This document shows, piece by piece, positions 22,592 to 33,955 of a stretch of DNA of 64,000 nucleotides. A model generated the notes under the pieces. The model saw only the letters and a program-made list of their open reading frames with translations, had not been told where the DNA came from and ran no database searches. Origin of the DNA: Saxidomus purpurata (taxonomy: Eukaryota; Mollusca; Bivalvia; Venerida; Veneridae); the NCBI GenBank assembly GCA_022818135.1, contig JAFMSR010000002.1, positions 27,683,612-27,747,611 of the forward strand, given 5' to 3'. The position numbers were made by a program, and so were the translations under genes. Position 1 is the first letter of the stretch; every line of letters begins with the position of its first letter.

Positions 22592-24612
22592 AAAACATCA
22601 CCTGTCTTCCCTACGACTTTAAAGTTTAAAACCAAGCTTCCAGTCAGAAACTATTGGTTCAGTGTTTGGAAAATTTCATAGTAATAATACTTATGTAATA
22701 TTCTACCAAGTTTGCTCAGTATATGTTAACTCTTCAAAGAACAAAGTTTTCAGAAGTCGCGACTGATTTCAATGCATGACTCTAAAATGTTTTTGAAATT
22801 ATAGCATAAGAAAAGTCCCTCTACCAAGAAAACGATAGAAAACACTTCGAAAATATTCTAAAATTTGCTGGCAGAATTTCTGTATTTCTTTGAGTTGTAT
22901 TAAAATAAAATTTGTCTCTCAAAATTTGACATGTGTTTGGGAGCGAGATGGGGCCGTCATGACCCCGTCTTATTTATCATCTTATATAAGCAACATGCCC
23001 CCAGAATAAGGATTTTGATATTAATAACAGTAGAAATGTACATTCAGTGCAATGGTCAATAAGCGTTTAAACTTAAAAGATTTGCTGTCATTAAAAGCCG
23101 CAAATACCGCAACATATATATACATTACAAAATGATTAACCCCAATGGTGATCGCATGTTTGTGGAAATAACCAAGATAAATATATCTTCCTTAACATCG
23201 TATGTTATAAGGAAGTAACAGGGTGATAACTGCACCTTAAGTTGTCACTTACAAGTCAACAATCCCCTAAAATAAACTCCACTCTCACTTTATTACTAGC
23301 TGGTCATTAATTGTTATCATTAATTGTCGTAAAGTAGATATACATTTACAATGAACGGTAGCTTAGACATAACGTACATACATGTACAACACGTTCATCG
23401 TACCTTTTCAATTATTTTTTAGGCCAAGATTGATTTCATGGATGTTGAGTTAGATTGTAATAACGTTTTAGTGTATACAGTTATTAACATTTAACTCTTT
23501 TTTAATTTAGGAAAAGAGACATCATAATGATTTTACATATTGTGAAGTGAATACTAATTCACCAAACCACATGTGCACGTTTATTTTAACGGGATTTAAA
23601 TACTGCTTTTGTAGCATATACTAATAATAACGTTCGGCATTTTGACGTTGACATATAACAAACATCTTATAAGACCCGCCTTTTTAACACTGAGTATAGC
23701 CAGAGGCTTCTTCGTGGTTTGTAGTAGTGTTTTAGTGATTATGTTCAATTAGCAAAGTGACATTGCTTCATTGTTGCAAAAAGGATTTAATCTGGCATAT
23801 TCTAAGGTAAGTTATGACTTTCTAACTCCTTCTGTGTATTGGTTAAGTGGATAAGAAATGTTCGGTTAAGAAAATAGCAGAAATCAGCACAAAAAATTAT
23901 TTGTGTAAAAATTACTTAGGGAAATAGTATTGTCAGAAATAAAAGTCCTGTCTTTTTTCTTTTTTGGGGGGGGGGGGGGGGGCTTTTAACGTCAGAACAT
24001 AATTTAAGCACTGAGTCCTGGAAATTTATAATAACATTTACTTTATGATAAAAATAGCCAGGCCCCATGATTAAACATCTTTTTCAAGCTCACATTCGTG
24101 CTCAACAGTTAACGAATTGTGAACAAAAATGTTTGTAACTTGAATTCTGTATGAATCTTAATGACTTTCAAAATTGCTTCTCCTTTGTAAAATTGTAAAA
24201 CCGAGTCAAGCATGACAAAGGTTCTACATTCACGGGGCCAGATTTCAAATCAATATATATCTAATTCATATTCTACAATATTCTACACTATTTTACAATG
24301 TTCGAACATCAACTTTGCCTGTAAAATTCTGAAAATGATGGTCATAGTCAAAGAAAACAGAAAATACCACGTAACTATGTCGTAAAAGATGGTCCATCAA
24401 TGACGTAGAAACGACAAAAACATTAGAATCTACAGTTTTAAGGAAAATTCTTGACTAATTTACTTTTATTTCAATTTAAAGTTTGTCCTACTTTCAAATA
24501 CAATCAAATACTCACAAGTCATTTAAGCACAACGACTCGATGCCAATTATTTTTTTACATAAATTTCCAATAGAAAAGACCGTGAAGGTCCGCCATAAAT
24601 GTATATATATTG
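22592..24612. other. No gene recognised; 17-G tract
   Basis: The only clear structure is a run of 17 G at 23966-23982, preceded by a pyrimidine-rich stretch. The rest is AT-rich and unassigned. Confidence 0.4.
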
Positions 24613-24866
24613 TCTGTAAGAAACCACAAGGTCTAGAGCTAAAATATTTAGCAGGTAGCATTTCCTTGTGGACGTCTACCAAGATTGTTCAAATCATGAC
24701 TCCCGGTTGAAAATTAACCCTTCTCGGGAGAGAGAGGAGGGGGGGGTCACTTGATTTCGTATAGGCTTATAGTGGACCTCTATGAAATATGTTAAAGTCA
24801 TGACCCCTTGTATTATTGGCAATTGATATACAGGTGAGCGATGTAGGACCATCTTAGCCGTCTTGT
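24613..24866 (-). mobile_element. CAAGAG-type element, 5' fragment
   Basis: On the minus strand it starts ACAAGACGGCTAAGATGGTC and passes the subterminal CGCTCACCTG. It then breaks off within one core unit at the CTAGACCTTGTGG word. The core and 3' stem-loop are missing. Confidence 0.65.
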
Positions 24867-26055
24867 AAATAATTGAAATAAATCGGACCAAGAAAGATTT
24901 GTTCGTTTTATCCGACATTTCGCTGTAATCTGTATCCTTATATGGAGTTTACTTTATTTCATTCTAATTCTTTCATAGTATGTGCATTTACATATTACAA
25001 TACGGGAATAAAATACTAAACTGTCACTGTAAATTCATGCTCTACCTGTAACATTTCTTATTGTAAATTCATGCAAGTAACATACTTGTTTTAGGTTACA
25101 AATTTGTAACACAGTTAAACACTGTTAATTAACAGTCACGACAATAGCATCAAATATAAACTTAGAATTGTTATCTTACAATCAGATACGAATTTTCTTA
25201 TGAAAGTTAGAACCTTTTAAACCCAAGTGGTTTGCCATAGAGACCAATGCGTGAGTAAATGGGTCTTTTGAAACTGTTGTCTATCTATATAATGGAATAT
25301 GTTACAACAGAGACATAACAAAGTTGGCTTATCGAGAAAAAAACGGACAAGAAGGAAAACTTTCCTTTCTTTCATATCATCCTAAAATGAGACTGACCAA
25401 ACAGTCTGTGGTCAAATCACGCTTCATTAAAAACAAAAATCGATAAACAGTATAATTAAGCGTAATCAACGCTGCGATCAATGCAGTCCTTTTCAGTGTG
25501 AAGGGAAACAATCGATTTATCCATATACGTTATAATCAGGGGACAATAATCTGTTTATTAACGAGCCTCTTTTCTGGCCATGAATCAAACGTGATTATAC
25601 ATTATTACTTAACATATAACTAACATTTGCACACCGCAGAATAATTTGATTGTTTATTTATGTATCTGCTAATTAATTAATAGATGTATTAATTCATTAG
25701 TTACTCTTATTAGTTACCAATATGTACCATTTCGAATGTAAAAGAATAAATTACAAAACGAAGATTTTGTGAACATTCGTTGCATGACCATAACCAAAAA
25801 TAAGTACACCTAGCTCTGAATTGCTATTTTTCGATTAAGTCACAATTTGACTCGCCAATGATACATCATCACTCAGGCATAGATCTATGCATTTTTAATA
25901 AAATTGTCAAGTACTTTCGGCATTTTTTGTGTTATTTATGTTAATATTTGTAAAGTTAAAATGATCGATGGATCAGATATTAGGCTCATTTTTATTGCCA
26001 AACTACTGCATTAAATCAGGCCAGACATTTGAAAAGACAAAACAATGTTGTTTTA
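24867..26055. other. AT-rich stretch, nothing recognised
   Basis: No repeat ends, tandem structure or plausible exon was seen. Confidence 0.4.
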
Positions 26056-26059
26056 TTAA

Positions 26060-26952
26060 GGGGGTGGATAAAATAACAAGATATTTTATGACCCTGTTTT
26101 TATTGAGACTAACATTTTGCTAGTAATTTCTGGAAAAATAATGATGGGTCAAGACTTAACTTTTTCGCAATATTAATATTTAGTGATACACTATCAGATC
26201 AAGGTGTTAAAGCAGAATTAGCTAGAATTTTGGAATTATAAACGTTTATGTATGTGGTGTATGTTTCAGAATGGATATCACTTTCTAACTTTTCTTATGA
26301 AGTATATTATACTTTAGGATGAAAGATTAGAGATAGTGGTATTTCTATCATCATCTAAATAAAAACGCCCTATTACCCCACCCACTTTACTTAAATTCAT
26401 TTTTTCAATTTTTGATAAATAAATATGCATGATAAAAGGAGTGTCAAGCTTTTTCAGATATTTTGTCTGCAGTTTGATTAAAACCTTTGTTTTAGAATGC
26501 AAAAATAAAAAAAGGGGGTCAAGGCATATAAGAAAGAAATTCAATAAAAACTGACAAAAATGTGTTTTTTAGATTTCGGCAAGCTTTGAGATATGACGGC
26601 ATATGTCTGTAACAAAGAACTGTAAAAGAAACTAATTATTAATGAATTTTATATCCTAACAATTCTTCTAATAATACAGTTAGAATTAGTAAAATCTTAA
26701 ATGGTTTTAAGAAATTACTATTTTTGTACCCCTACCCCATTTTTGGCATATGACAAAATTTGTCAATTTAGGCACCAAAGTGAGGTCAAAATATTTTTCT
26801 CAAAAAGCTCAATTTTTTACGCTAAAATATTCCTAGTGTGCCTAAGTTTACTACTACCTAATTTGTTTTTCCAGTTAACTCATCATTTTTGAAATGCAAC
26901 AAATGTAAATTTCCGGAAGTGCACAAATCCAAAACCTCACCAGTGACCCCCC
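26060..26952 (+). mobile_element. TTAA family 3 (GGGGG ends), copy 1
   Basis: TTAA (26056-26059), then GGGGGTGGATAAAA at the left. At the right, CTCACCAGTGACCCCCC is followed by TTAA (26953-26956). The interior is shared with 50334-51743 on the opposite strand. Shared words include GAGACTAACAT and GCTAGTAATTTCTGGAAAAA, then GATGAAAGATTA, AATAAAAACTGAC, GGCATATG and CACTTCCGGAAAT (read on one strand or the other). It has no coding capacity. At about 890 bp it is longer than a typical MITE. Confidence 0.75.
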
Positions 26953-26956
26953 TTAA

Positions 26957-28741
26957 AAGTTCAAAGTACGGAATACTAATAGGATTTTAAGTACTTAAGT
27001 ACTTTGTCACTCTCCGAGGTATGTATTTGGGACATAAATCTTTATGCAACGATGAGAAAAACTGGAGTGCGAGTACTTCTTGCATACAAAAGCATACGAG
27101 AGAATAATAATTTCTCTCATCAGCACGAGGTTCAAAATGTCAAAACCAAATGTCTCATGAAAGAAACCCTTTTTTGCATATTGTCTTGCACTTTAAAGTG
27201 GAATTCTAAATGCACACTTATCACGTGATAAATTATCTTACAAAACAAATGATAATTATTCAGATACTGTGTTCTGGAAAATGGCGTCATGTTGTTGTGG
27301 GGGGAATAAGATAAACAATAAACAGTAGTGCTTTGTATTAGAAAGAAAACCCATTTCTAAATACATAGCATCTTGCATACTCCTGTTTTAGTTGCTTTAA
27401 GTCAAATCATATTATAGAAGATTGATTCGTCTTATTTTGGTGAAATTGAGTCAATTTTATTCTCTCGCTTGTTCATTCATTTTTCATATCAAGACAAGCA
27501 GTTAGTTTTCTTAAAGCAAGCTGAGAGACATGGAACCGGCATTTTGCTTGATACATAATACATATACATATATGACAAGATTTAGTCAGAAAATTTTATA
27601 TAAATTTGTAAATATCATCACTTTTGTAATTTATGATCAGCTCTTTGCCCGAAGGACCACTCAAATTAAACCACTAAATTAAAAAAAACCTTAAAATCGA
27701 AGAAGATATTTTATTTTATATAGCTTTAGAAATATGAGCTTCGAGTTCACCAAGTCCATCCCGAGATTGCCTCCTTGGTAAAACAGGAAGTGGTAATCTA
27801 AACAAGAATTATCTTTAAAAGAGATGCGATTTTGAGTATATGGCTGGCTAGATTTCAAAGTTAAAATTCATGTTAAGTTTAATCTTTATGCAGAAAGAAG
27901 GCGCCGGCTGAGGTAACTGGCTAGTTGGTTCCAGTTTCGACTTCCCTTTATTGAGCGCAAAACAGTTTACTGCCGTCCTCACGTTTTTTGATAAGAAAAT
28001 AATCAAATAGACTAGCTGCCAAGTGCTTCTAGAACAAAAATGGAAAAATGGGTAAATCACATATAAAAAACCCTTGCTTACTTTCCTTATTGGTTTTGGA
28101 CGTAGACCGAAACACACATTCTTGTTTGTTTAGTTTAAACATATTTATTCAGTATATGTGTAGTACAAACAAACTTACAGGTGTTTGTTTGTTTGACCCG
28201 ACAAAGCGAGATTCGCAACAAATATACTATTCTCTCAATTTTCAAGAAGCCATACAACGTCATTGTAGGTTTAAAACACTAAAACCAAAGTTACATTATC
28301 AATTAGCGTATAATTGTCCTTTGACATGTGCAATAAATGTTGGTTGGCCACAAAGTCGTTATTCTTTCCTCTTGTACATGATGAATTTATTGAATCTAAT
28401 TATCCCTGTGATAAAGCATTAAGTTAAATTTATGTCTGTTTTAATGGATATATTTACTTTGCTTACATGTGTGTAATGTTTATGCGTGATTTATATTTTT
28501 CATAAACGTTATATATCAACTTAATAATATATGAACTTCAGACTCACCGGCGGTTAATATTTTTTAAATTCAAAGTTTAAAGGGCTTAACGTCGTAGCAG
28601 ATTTTCGGAGATTAGGTTTTATGTCAGTCGTTTGCTGGCTAAAGTCGTAGTACAAGTGATTCATAGCTACGAAGAACTCTGAACATTCTGTTCTGAACAA
28701 TTTTATATGTTTGCCGGAACAATCAGAGAGGAAAGGTGAGT
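26957..28741. other. No gene recognised
   Basis: The longest open frames here are 28048-28422 (plus, 124 codons) and an overlapping minus frame. Neither has a recognisable motif or supporting splice signals, and both fit chance in AT-rich DNA. Confidence 0.35.
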
Positions 28742-28747
28742 GCTGTC

Positions 28748-28973
28748 CAGGACCATAGCCAGAGGTTAAAAAATAGGGAGGCACTTTCTGGGGGGGGGCA
28801 TTTTAGTTACTTATAGATCTGCTTTTACGAAAACTGTGCTACAGTGTAATTAGAAGATAGTTTAAATAAATTAAATTAGATGAACGTGCCTCAGCTCGGC
28901 TATGCTGAAAAGATGGTGCCTCAAAATATATCATTTTCTTCATAATATTGTGCCTCAGTGTAGCTACGGGCCT
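28748..28973. mobile_element. Small DNA transposon remnant with CAGG ends
   Basis: The left end CAGGACCATAGC and the inverse of the right end, (C)AGGCCCGTAGC, match at most positions. CTGTC occurs directly on both outer sides (28743-28747 and 28975-28979), or GCTGTC if one terminal G is shared. It contains a poly-G patch and GTGCCTCA words on both sides of the middle. CAGG-type ends suggest a hAT-like MITE, but hAT elements make 8-bp duplications, so the class is open. Confidence 0.45.
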
Positions 28974-29418
28974 GCTGTCGAGCACATCATACAATTGCAG
29001 TGCGTTGGGGTTGGGATTTTTTTAATCGAGAAATTGTTCTTTTGTTTTACACTTACCAAATAGTGATTGAACCTTCAAGTGGCTTCTACGTTCTCTAAAG
29101 TTTACATCTTCAGTACAGTTTAGCAAATCTTTCCCCCGTTTTGAAGAGTCATCAGGCAGAGTAATGCATGTGACTCACCTGTTTCGAACACGTTGCAGAA
29201 TCGTATCTCAATAATTTAAACAATAGAAGCACATATAAAGTTCAACACTTGAACGTTCTTCACATAAACGTATGTATTCAATGTAAGTTGTTTGTGTCAG
29301 TTTTAAAAATTGCACAACTACAGAAAACTTCGATGGAGGATGCCTGGCTATTTTAAACTTTACCCTATTGGAAGAAAGTTTTTGCAACGCACTATGCCAG
29401 CCAAAAAATCGGTAAACG

Positions 29419-29771
29419 CAGTGATGATCCTACGGCAGTGAACTGACGGTATTTTGAAGGAGAGTTACGCTTTTAGGATTGCATGCAAGAAAACTATATC
29501 ATTTGTAAAACTGTGAAATTGTTAGGCTTTTTCCAATTGAAATTGATATTTTAAATGATTTTCTGTTGGTTTATTCGTAGTTATTGTTTGTTAGTTTAAT
29601 AATACTGCGAGAAAAAGTAGATCGGCTTGTAAGTCTTTCATTTTAGCCAACCCCAGTGTAGGTTACCTGTACAAAAGAAAGAAAATTCTACACCATCTGT
29701 TTTACGTGTCTAAAATACCGGCTCTGCGTTCCAGTTGTCTTCTGAGTTCACTGCCATAGGTTCATCACTGT
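29419..29771. mobile_element. Inverted-repeat element, class unknown
   Basis: The left arm is GCAGTGATGATCCTACGGC then AGTGAACT. The inverse of the right arm is ACAGTGATGAACCTATGGC then AGTGAACT. The spacer is about 300 bp with no coding frame. A second inverted word, CGGTATTTT, sits inside both arms. No clear target duplication was found. Confidence 0.55.
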
Positions 29772-30775
29772 GTTATAGGTATATTAGCTGACATAGTGCG
29801 CTGCAATCACTTTCCTCCAACATGGTGTTAGTTAACTTCAGCCTTATTGTAATGCTGATATACATTACAGCCTGAAATACATGTAATTTAATGTGTACAT
29901 TTAAAACATTTACAACAAAGTTCATTAAACAGGAGTTAAATGACCCTTGTAACAAGGAAATAAAAACTGGTTTTAGAAAAATCTTGTCAGATTCTTCTCA
30001 CTTTGTCACCGACAACTCATCACATCTGACTTACATTAATTTGACAGATGATACTGTGAAAATCCGATTATACTGTCAATAGTTTAGAAATGTACATATT
30101 TAACTAATGTTAACAGTTTAATGTAAAACATGTTTTTCAGTTGTAAATGGTATTAGTAATATAAGAAAGTTTTAAAGGTAAAGGTCATAGTGCTGTTTTT
30201 TGATAGAGCTTTTTTGATTGGTGCTTTCAAAAAGTGAAGGTGTATCGATACGACACTTCTAAAAGCACTTGTATAACATGCACATGCAATCTTTTTTTAT
30301 ATTCTGTTTGACGAGGAACAGACTGCATTTAATATAAGTTCAAATATGCATCTTTCAGTTTTATGCATTTAGATTGAAATTATTTTATAGTTGTTCTAGC
30401 AGCACATATGTACCATATAAAGTATGTATCATTTTAGTACGTCTATGCCTATCGGATCGCTCTGTAACTTTAAAAAACAACAACAAACAAACAGGAAATA
30501 CCTTTAATACACGGACCTTGTAACGTGGTTTGTGTTAATGAAATAACTTGACACAATGAAGGAACTTTTTAATTATGTATACTGCAACAATATATTGTTT
30601 GTAGAAAAAATCGTGAAGATTAAAGTGTACATAAGAACTATCTTTAAAAAATGGTCAGTGCGATTTGGGTAAATGAAAGCGATTGGTTTCTAGATTTTAT
30701 AGTAAAAAATATTTGTTGAGTTCAATTTGTATGCAGTAAGAAGGCATGAAATGTCACAGTGTGAGAAGAAGAGTG

Positions 30776-30862
30776 CGCCCTGATCAGGACACGAACACCT
30801 CACCCCTCGCTATCAGGGATGTAAGAGCGAATGCTCTCCCGATTGAGCTATACTGCCGCTTA
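30776..30862 (-). repeat. tRNA-derived SINE head
   Basis: On the minus strand, GCGGCAGTATAGCTCAATCG leads into GGGAGAGCATTCGCTC, an A-box/D-arm-like region. A B-box-like GTGTTCGTGTCCTG follows. TCCCT-GATAGCG-AGGGG can form an anticodon-like arm, but an extra dozen bases lie before it and the acceptor stem is not closed. I read it as a Pol III-type SINE head rather than a functional tRNA. Confidence 0.45.
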
Positions 30863-31664
30863 CACATGGTCACTCCAATTGTGATTAACTACGTACTATG
30901 TGTATCAGGAAAACCAGTTTAATTCTTGATTTTCTTATCAAATATGTTACACGAAATATTGGCTGTTATTCACTGGTCGAGAAAGTATAATTACTCTCCA
31001 CTTCAAAACAACATTAGTTTGGCGGTAACAACATATTATGTTGATAGATATGGACTATTTACCCACTAAAATTATAAATCCATTCAAGAAGGACTGAAAA
31101 CGCAGTATTTTTTTTACCTTTTTTCCCTTGGTGTAATCTATTTAAAATACACCTTACAGAGTAAAACTTTCAATTCAAAAAATGTAATGCGTTGTACGGC
31201 GGTTGAAAAGTTACCAACTTTGTCAAAAGCGATCATTTACACTGAGGAATTTCCAATTTTTGTAACTACTTTAAGCTTATATACCTGTACAAAACAGTCA
31301 TCGTAAAACTGTTTTTAATAACATAAATATTACAGAGGTTAAAGCATTATAAGAGTAACTTGGCAATGTTCTTTAATCAACTAAAAACTTCAATTAAAGA
31401 GAAATGGCAACTGGGTGGCTCATAAAATCATACATACAGGCTTGCAGATCCCTTTCTGTGTAAATCTATAAATTGTTTCATACTGCCAGTCAAAAATTGC
31501 AGTGCATATCAGCTGTTAAATGACCTTCATCTCAAAAAGGCCGGAAGTAAAGTCGAAAATAGACGACCAGCGGCCGGCGATTTAAAGTATTCATCAATTA
31601 TCTTATTGATGACGGACGACATTTTAAAGGACACGAAAATGATTCAGTACTTTTGTACGTATAC

Positions 31665-31730
31665 TTTCTTCCTACTCCTTCTTCTTCTTCCTCCCCTCTC
31701 TCCTTCTTCCTCATCATCTTCTTTAAAGAG
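31665..31730. repeat. Pyrimidine-rich (CTT/TCC) tract
   Basis: This is an imperfect CTT and TCC low-complexity run. Neighbouring DNA from 29775 to 33360 otherwise shows nothing assignable. Confidence 0.7.
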
Positions 31731-33364
31731 AAGCAAATTCACGCGCACTACAAATCAACAACTGACCCACAGATACTGTTATATGGCCTACACAAACACC
31801 TCAAGGACTTCTAAATGTTTCAAGAACTTTCTCAGACATACATAGACCGCAGTCATCCCTGAAGTCAATACATATTACGTTACAGTGCCTTTTCAAGGCA
31901 AAATATGGATTCAAACAGCAGTGTAGGATGGTCAAGGTAAACTCTATAACAAAGATGATATTTTACATCTAGTTTCTGTTTTTTATCCTTCGAGCAGGCA
32001 GTATACCGCGTGCTTATATAAGAGAAAAAATGTGATCTTATTTCCCTGACATAGCACGATCTTTTAACATATGCTGACTCGGTAAGATGATGAAAAATGT
32101 GTATAATGTCTTGACTACATACGCTTATTTCGTTATTATAACTTATCTTTGCTGCGTAAGGTTTAAGTACATGTCGGATTGCTTTCCAACGTGATGCTTG
32201 CAAGCTTATTATAGCCTCCTGACACACACTTGAACACGATCCTTCCGTTTTGAGTAGTGTTCTAGCATTCTTTAAATAAATACAATCTTAATTCGTCTAT
32301 TTCGACATTCTTGTCTTTAAGCTAGACATGTCAATGAGGAAACTTACAACTTGCTGTTGGGCTCACACGGTCATTATAACACTGAGAGGTAGAATTTATA
32401 GTTAGGTCAATGTAACACTTAAGTGCTTTTATAACTCAGTTACGATACTTTTATGATTATCTTGATGGATCATTAAGGCCACAAACTTTCTTTTAAAGCA
32501 AGATCGGGATTCAAGTTGTAATATCGTCCCAAACTAGATATCATGTGTTACATTTAAACTACAGAAACTGACATTAACATGTTGCATGCGCTCTAGTACA
32601 AAATAATTACACCGAATAACATTTTGTTCAATTGTCTATGAATACTCACAACTTGTTCATTTTTGTAAGAAATTTGAAGTTCAGCGTGAATTGCACATAT
32701 ATTTTCTATATTTTCAAATATAATCTGTCACATTCTATTTAACGTGATTGGGTTAGACTGATACATTACTATTGCTACGGAAACACCCGCTATCTACCTC
32801 CAGACATGTTGATTGTATTCGGTGTTTTAAGCCAATATATCTGCCTCTTAATTGATCCTGTTTTCTTGGTAGATGCATATACTTTACTTGCTCGATCACA
32901 ATTGTATCTGTACGTTTTGTCTGGAAGATAAATTGTCCTTTCTTGCCCAGTTGAAGTATCTACGTCTTTCTTCTTTGATTACCCTTTCAAAAAGTTATTA
33001 TAGTTGTCGAGTGTTATTGTCAAGTGCATCTTCATTGTTATTCTTTTAATATTTTCTATCTAGTTTATCCACAAGTACCACGTGTAGGCTAATCTATCTG
33101 CTTTGTCTTTCCGTCAAAACTCCCCGTGTCTACTAACTTGAAGACCTAAAGTGTCCATCTAGAAAGTCTATTCAACTATTCAGACAAGCGTGTGATTACA
33201 TCTTTTTAGTCCTACAAACGTGTATATATATCTGTAAAACGATACTCAGATATGAGACCACCGATATATCAATTTTTATTTTTAATTTTTTTTCTGAATT
33301 AGCAACGTATGTTTGATAAACACGATTATATATACTTTCTTACAGAGAGTATCTTACAAATGTA

Positions 33365-33955
33365 AACCAGTAGACATCTGGTAAAATAACACATACCAGC
33401 AAACATCTAAAACAAGCAGACATCTAACAAAAATAAACATAAAGAAGCAGACATCTAGCAAAACTAAAGATAAACTAGCAGACATCTAGCAAAAATAAAC
33501 ATAGACTAGCAGACATCTGGCAAAAATAACATCAACCAGCAGACATCTAGCAAAAATAAACATAGACTAGCAGACATCTGGCAAAAATAAACATAGACTA
33601 GCAGACATCTGGCAAAATTAAACATAGACTAGCAGACATCTAGCAAAAATAAACATAGACTAGCAGACATCTGGCAAAAATAAACATAGACTAGCAGACA
33701 TCTGGCAAAAATAACATCAACCAGCAGACATCTGGCAAAAATAAACATATACTAGCAGACATCTGGCAAAAATAACATCAACCAGCAGACATCTGGCAAA
33801 AATAAATATCAACCAGCAGATATCTGGCAAATATAAACATCAACCAGCAGATATCTGACAAAAATAAACATCAATCAGCAGAAATCTGGAAAAAATCAGC
33901 CAGCAGACATCGGAAAAAAATGAACATAACTAGGAGACATATCACAATAACTAGC
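33365..33955. repeat. 31-bp minisatellite, about 19 units
   Basis: The unit is close to ACTAGCAGACATCTGGCAAA followed by AATAAACATAG. Starts of AGCAGAC fall at 33415, 33446, 33477, 33508 and 33538, giving a 30-31-bp period. Units at both edges are degraded. There are no spacers, so this is a tandem array and not a CRISPR-like structure. Confidence 0.95.

Noticed and set aside
28048..28422. 124-codon open frame
   Set aside because: Its composition follows the local DNA, an overlapping opposite-strand frame is also open, and no domain is recognisable.
31880..32227. 115-codon minus-strand open frame
   Set aside because: No motif or exon borders; treated as chance.
33365..33955. Regular repeats resembling a CRISPR array
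   Set aside because: Units are contiguous with no unique spacers, and the DNA is animal-like; it is a minisatellite.
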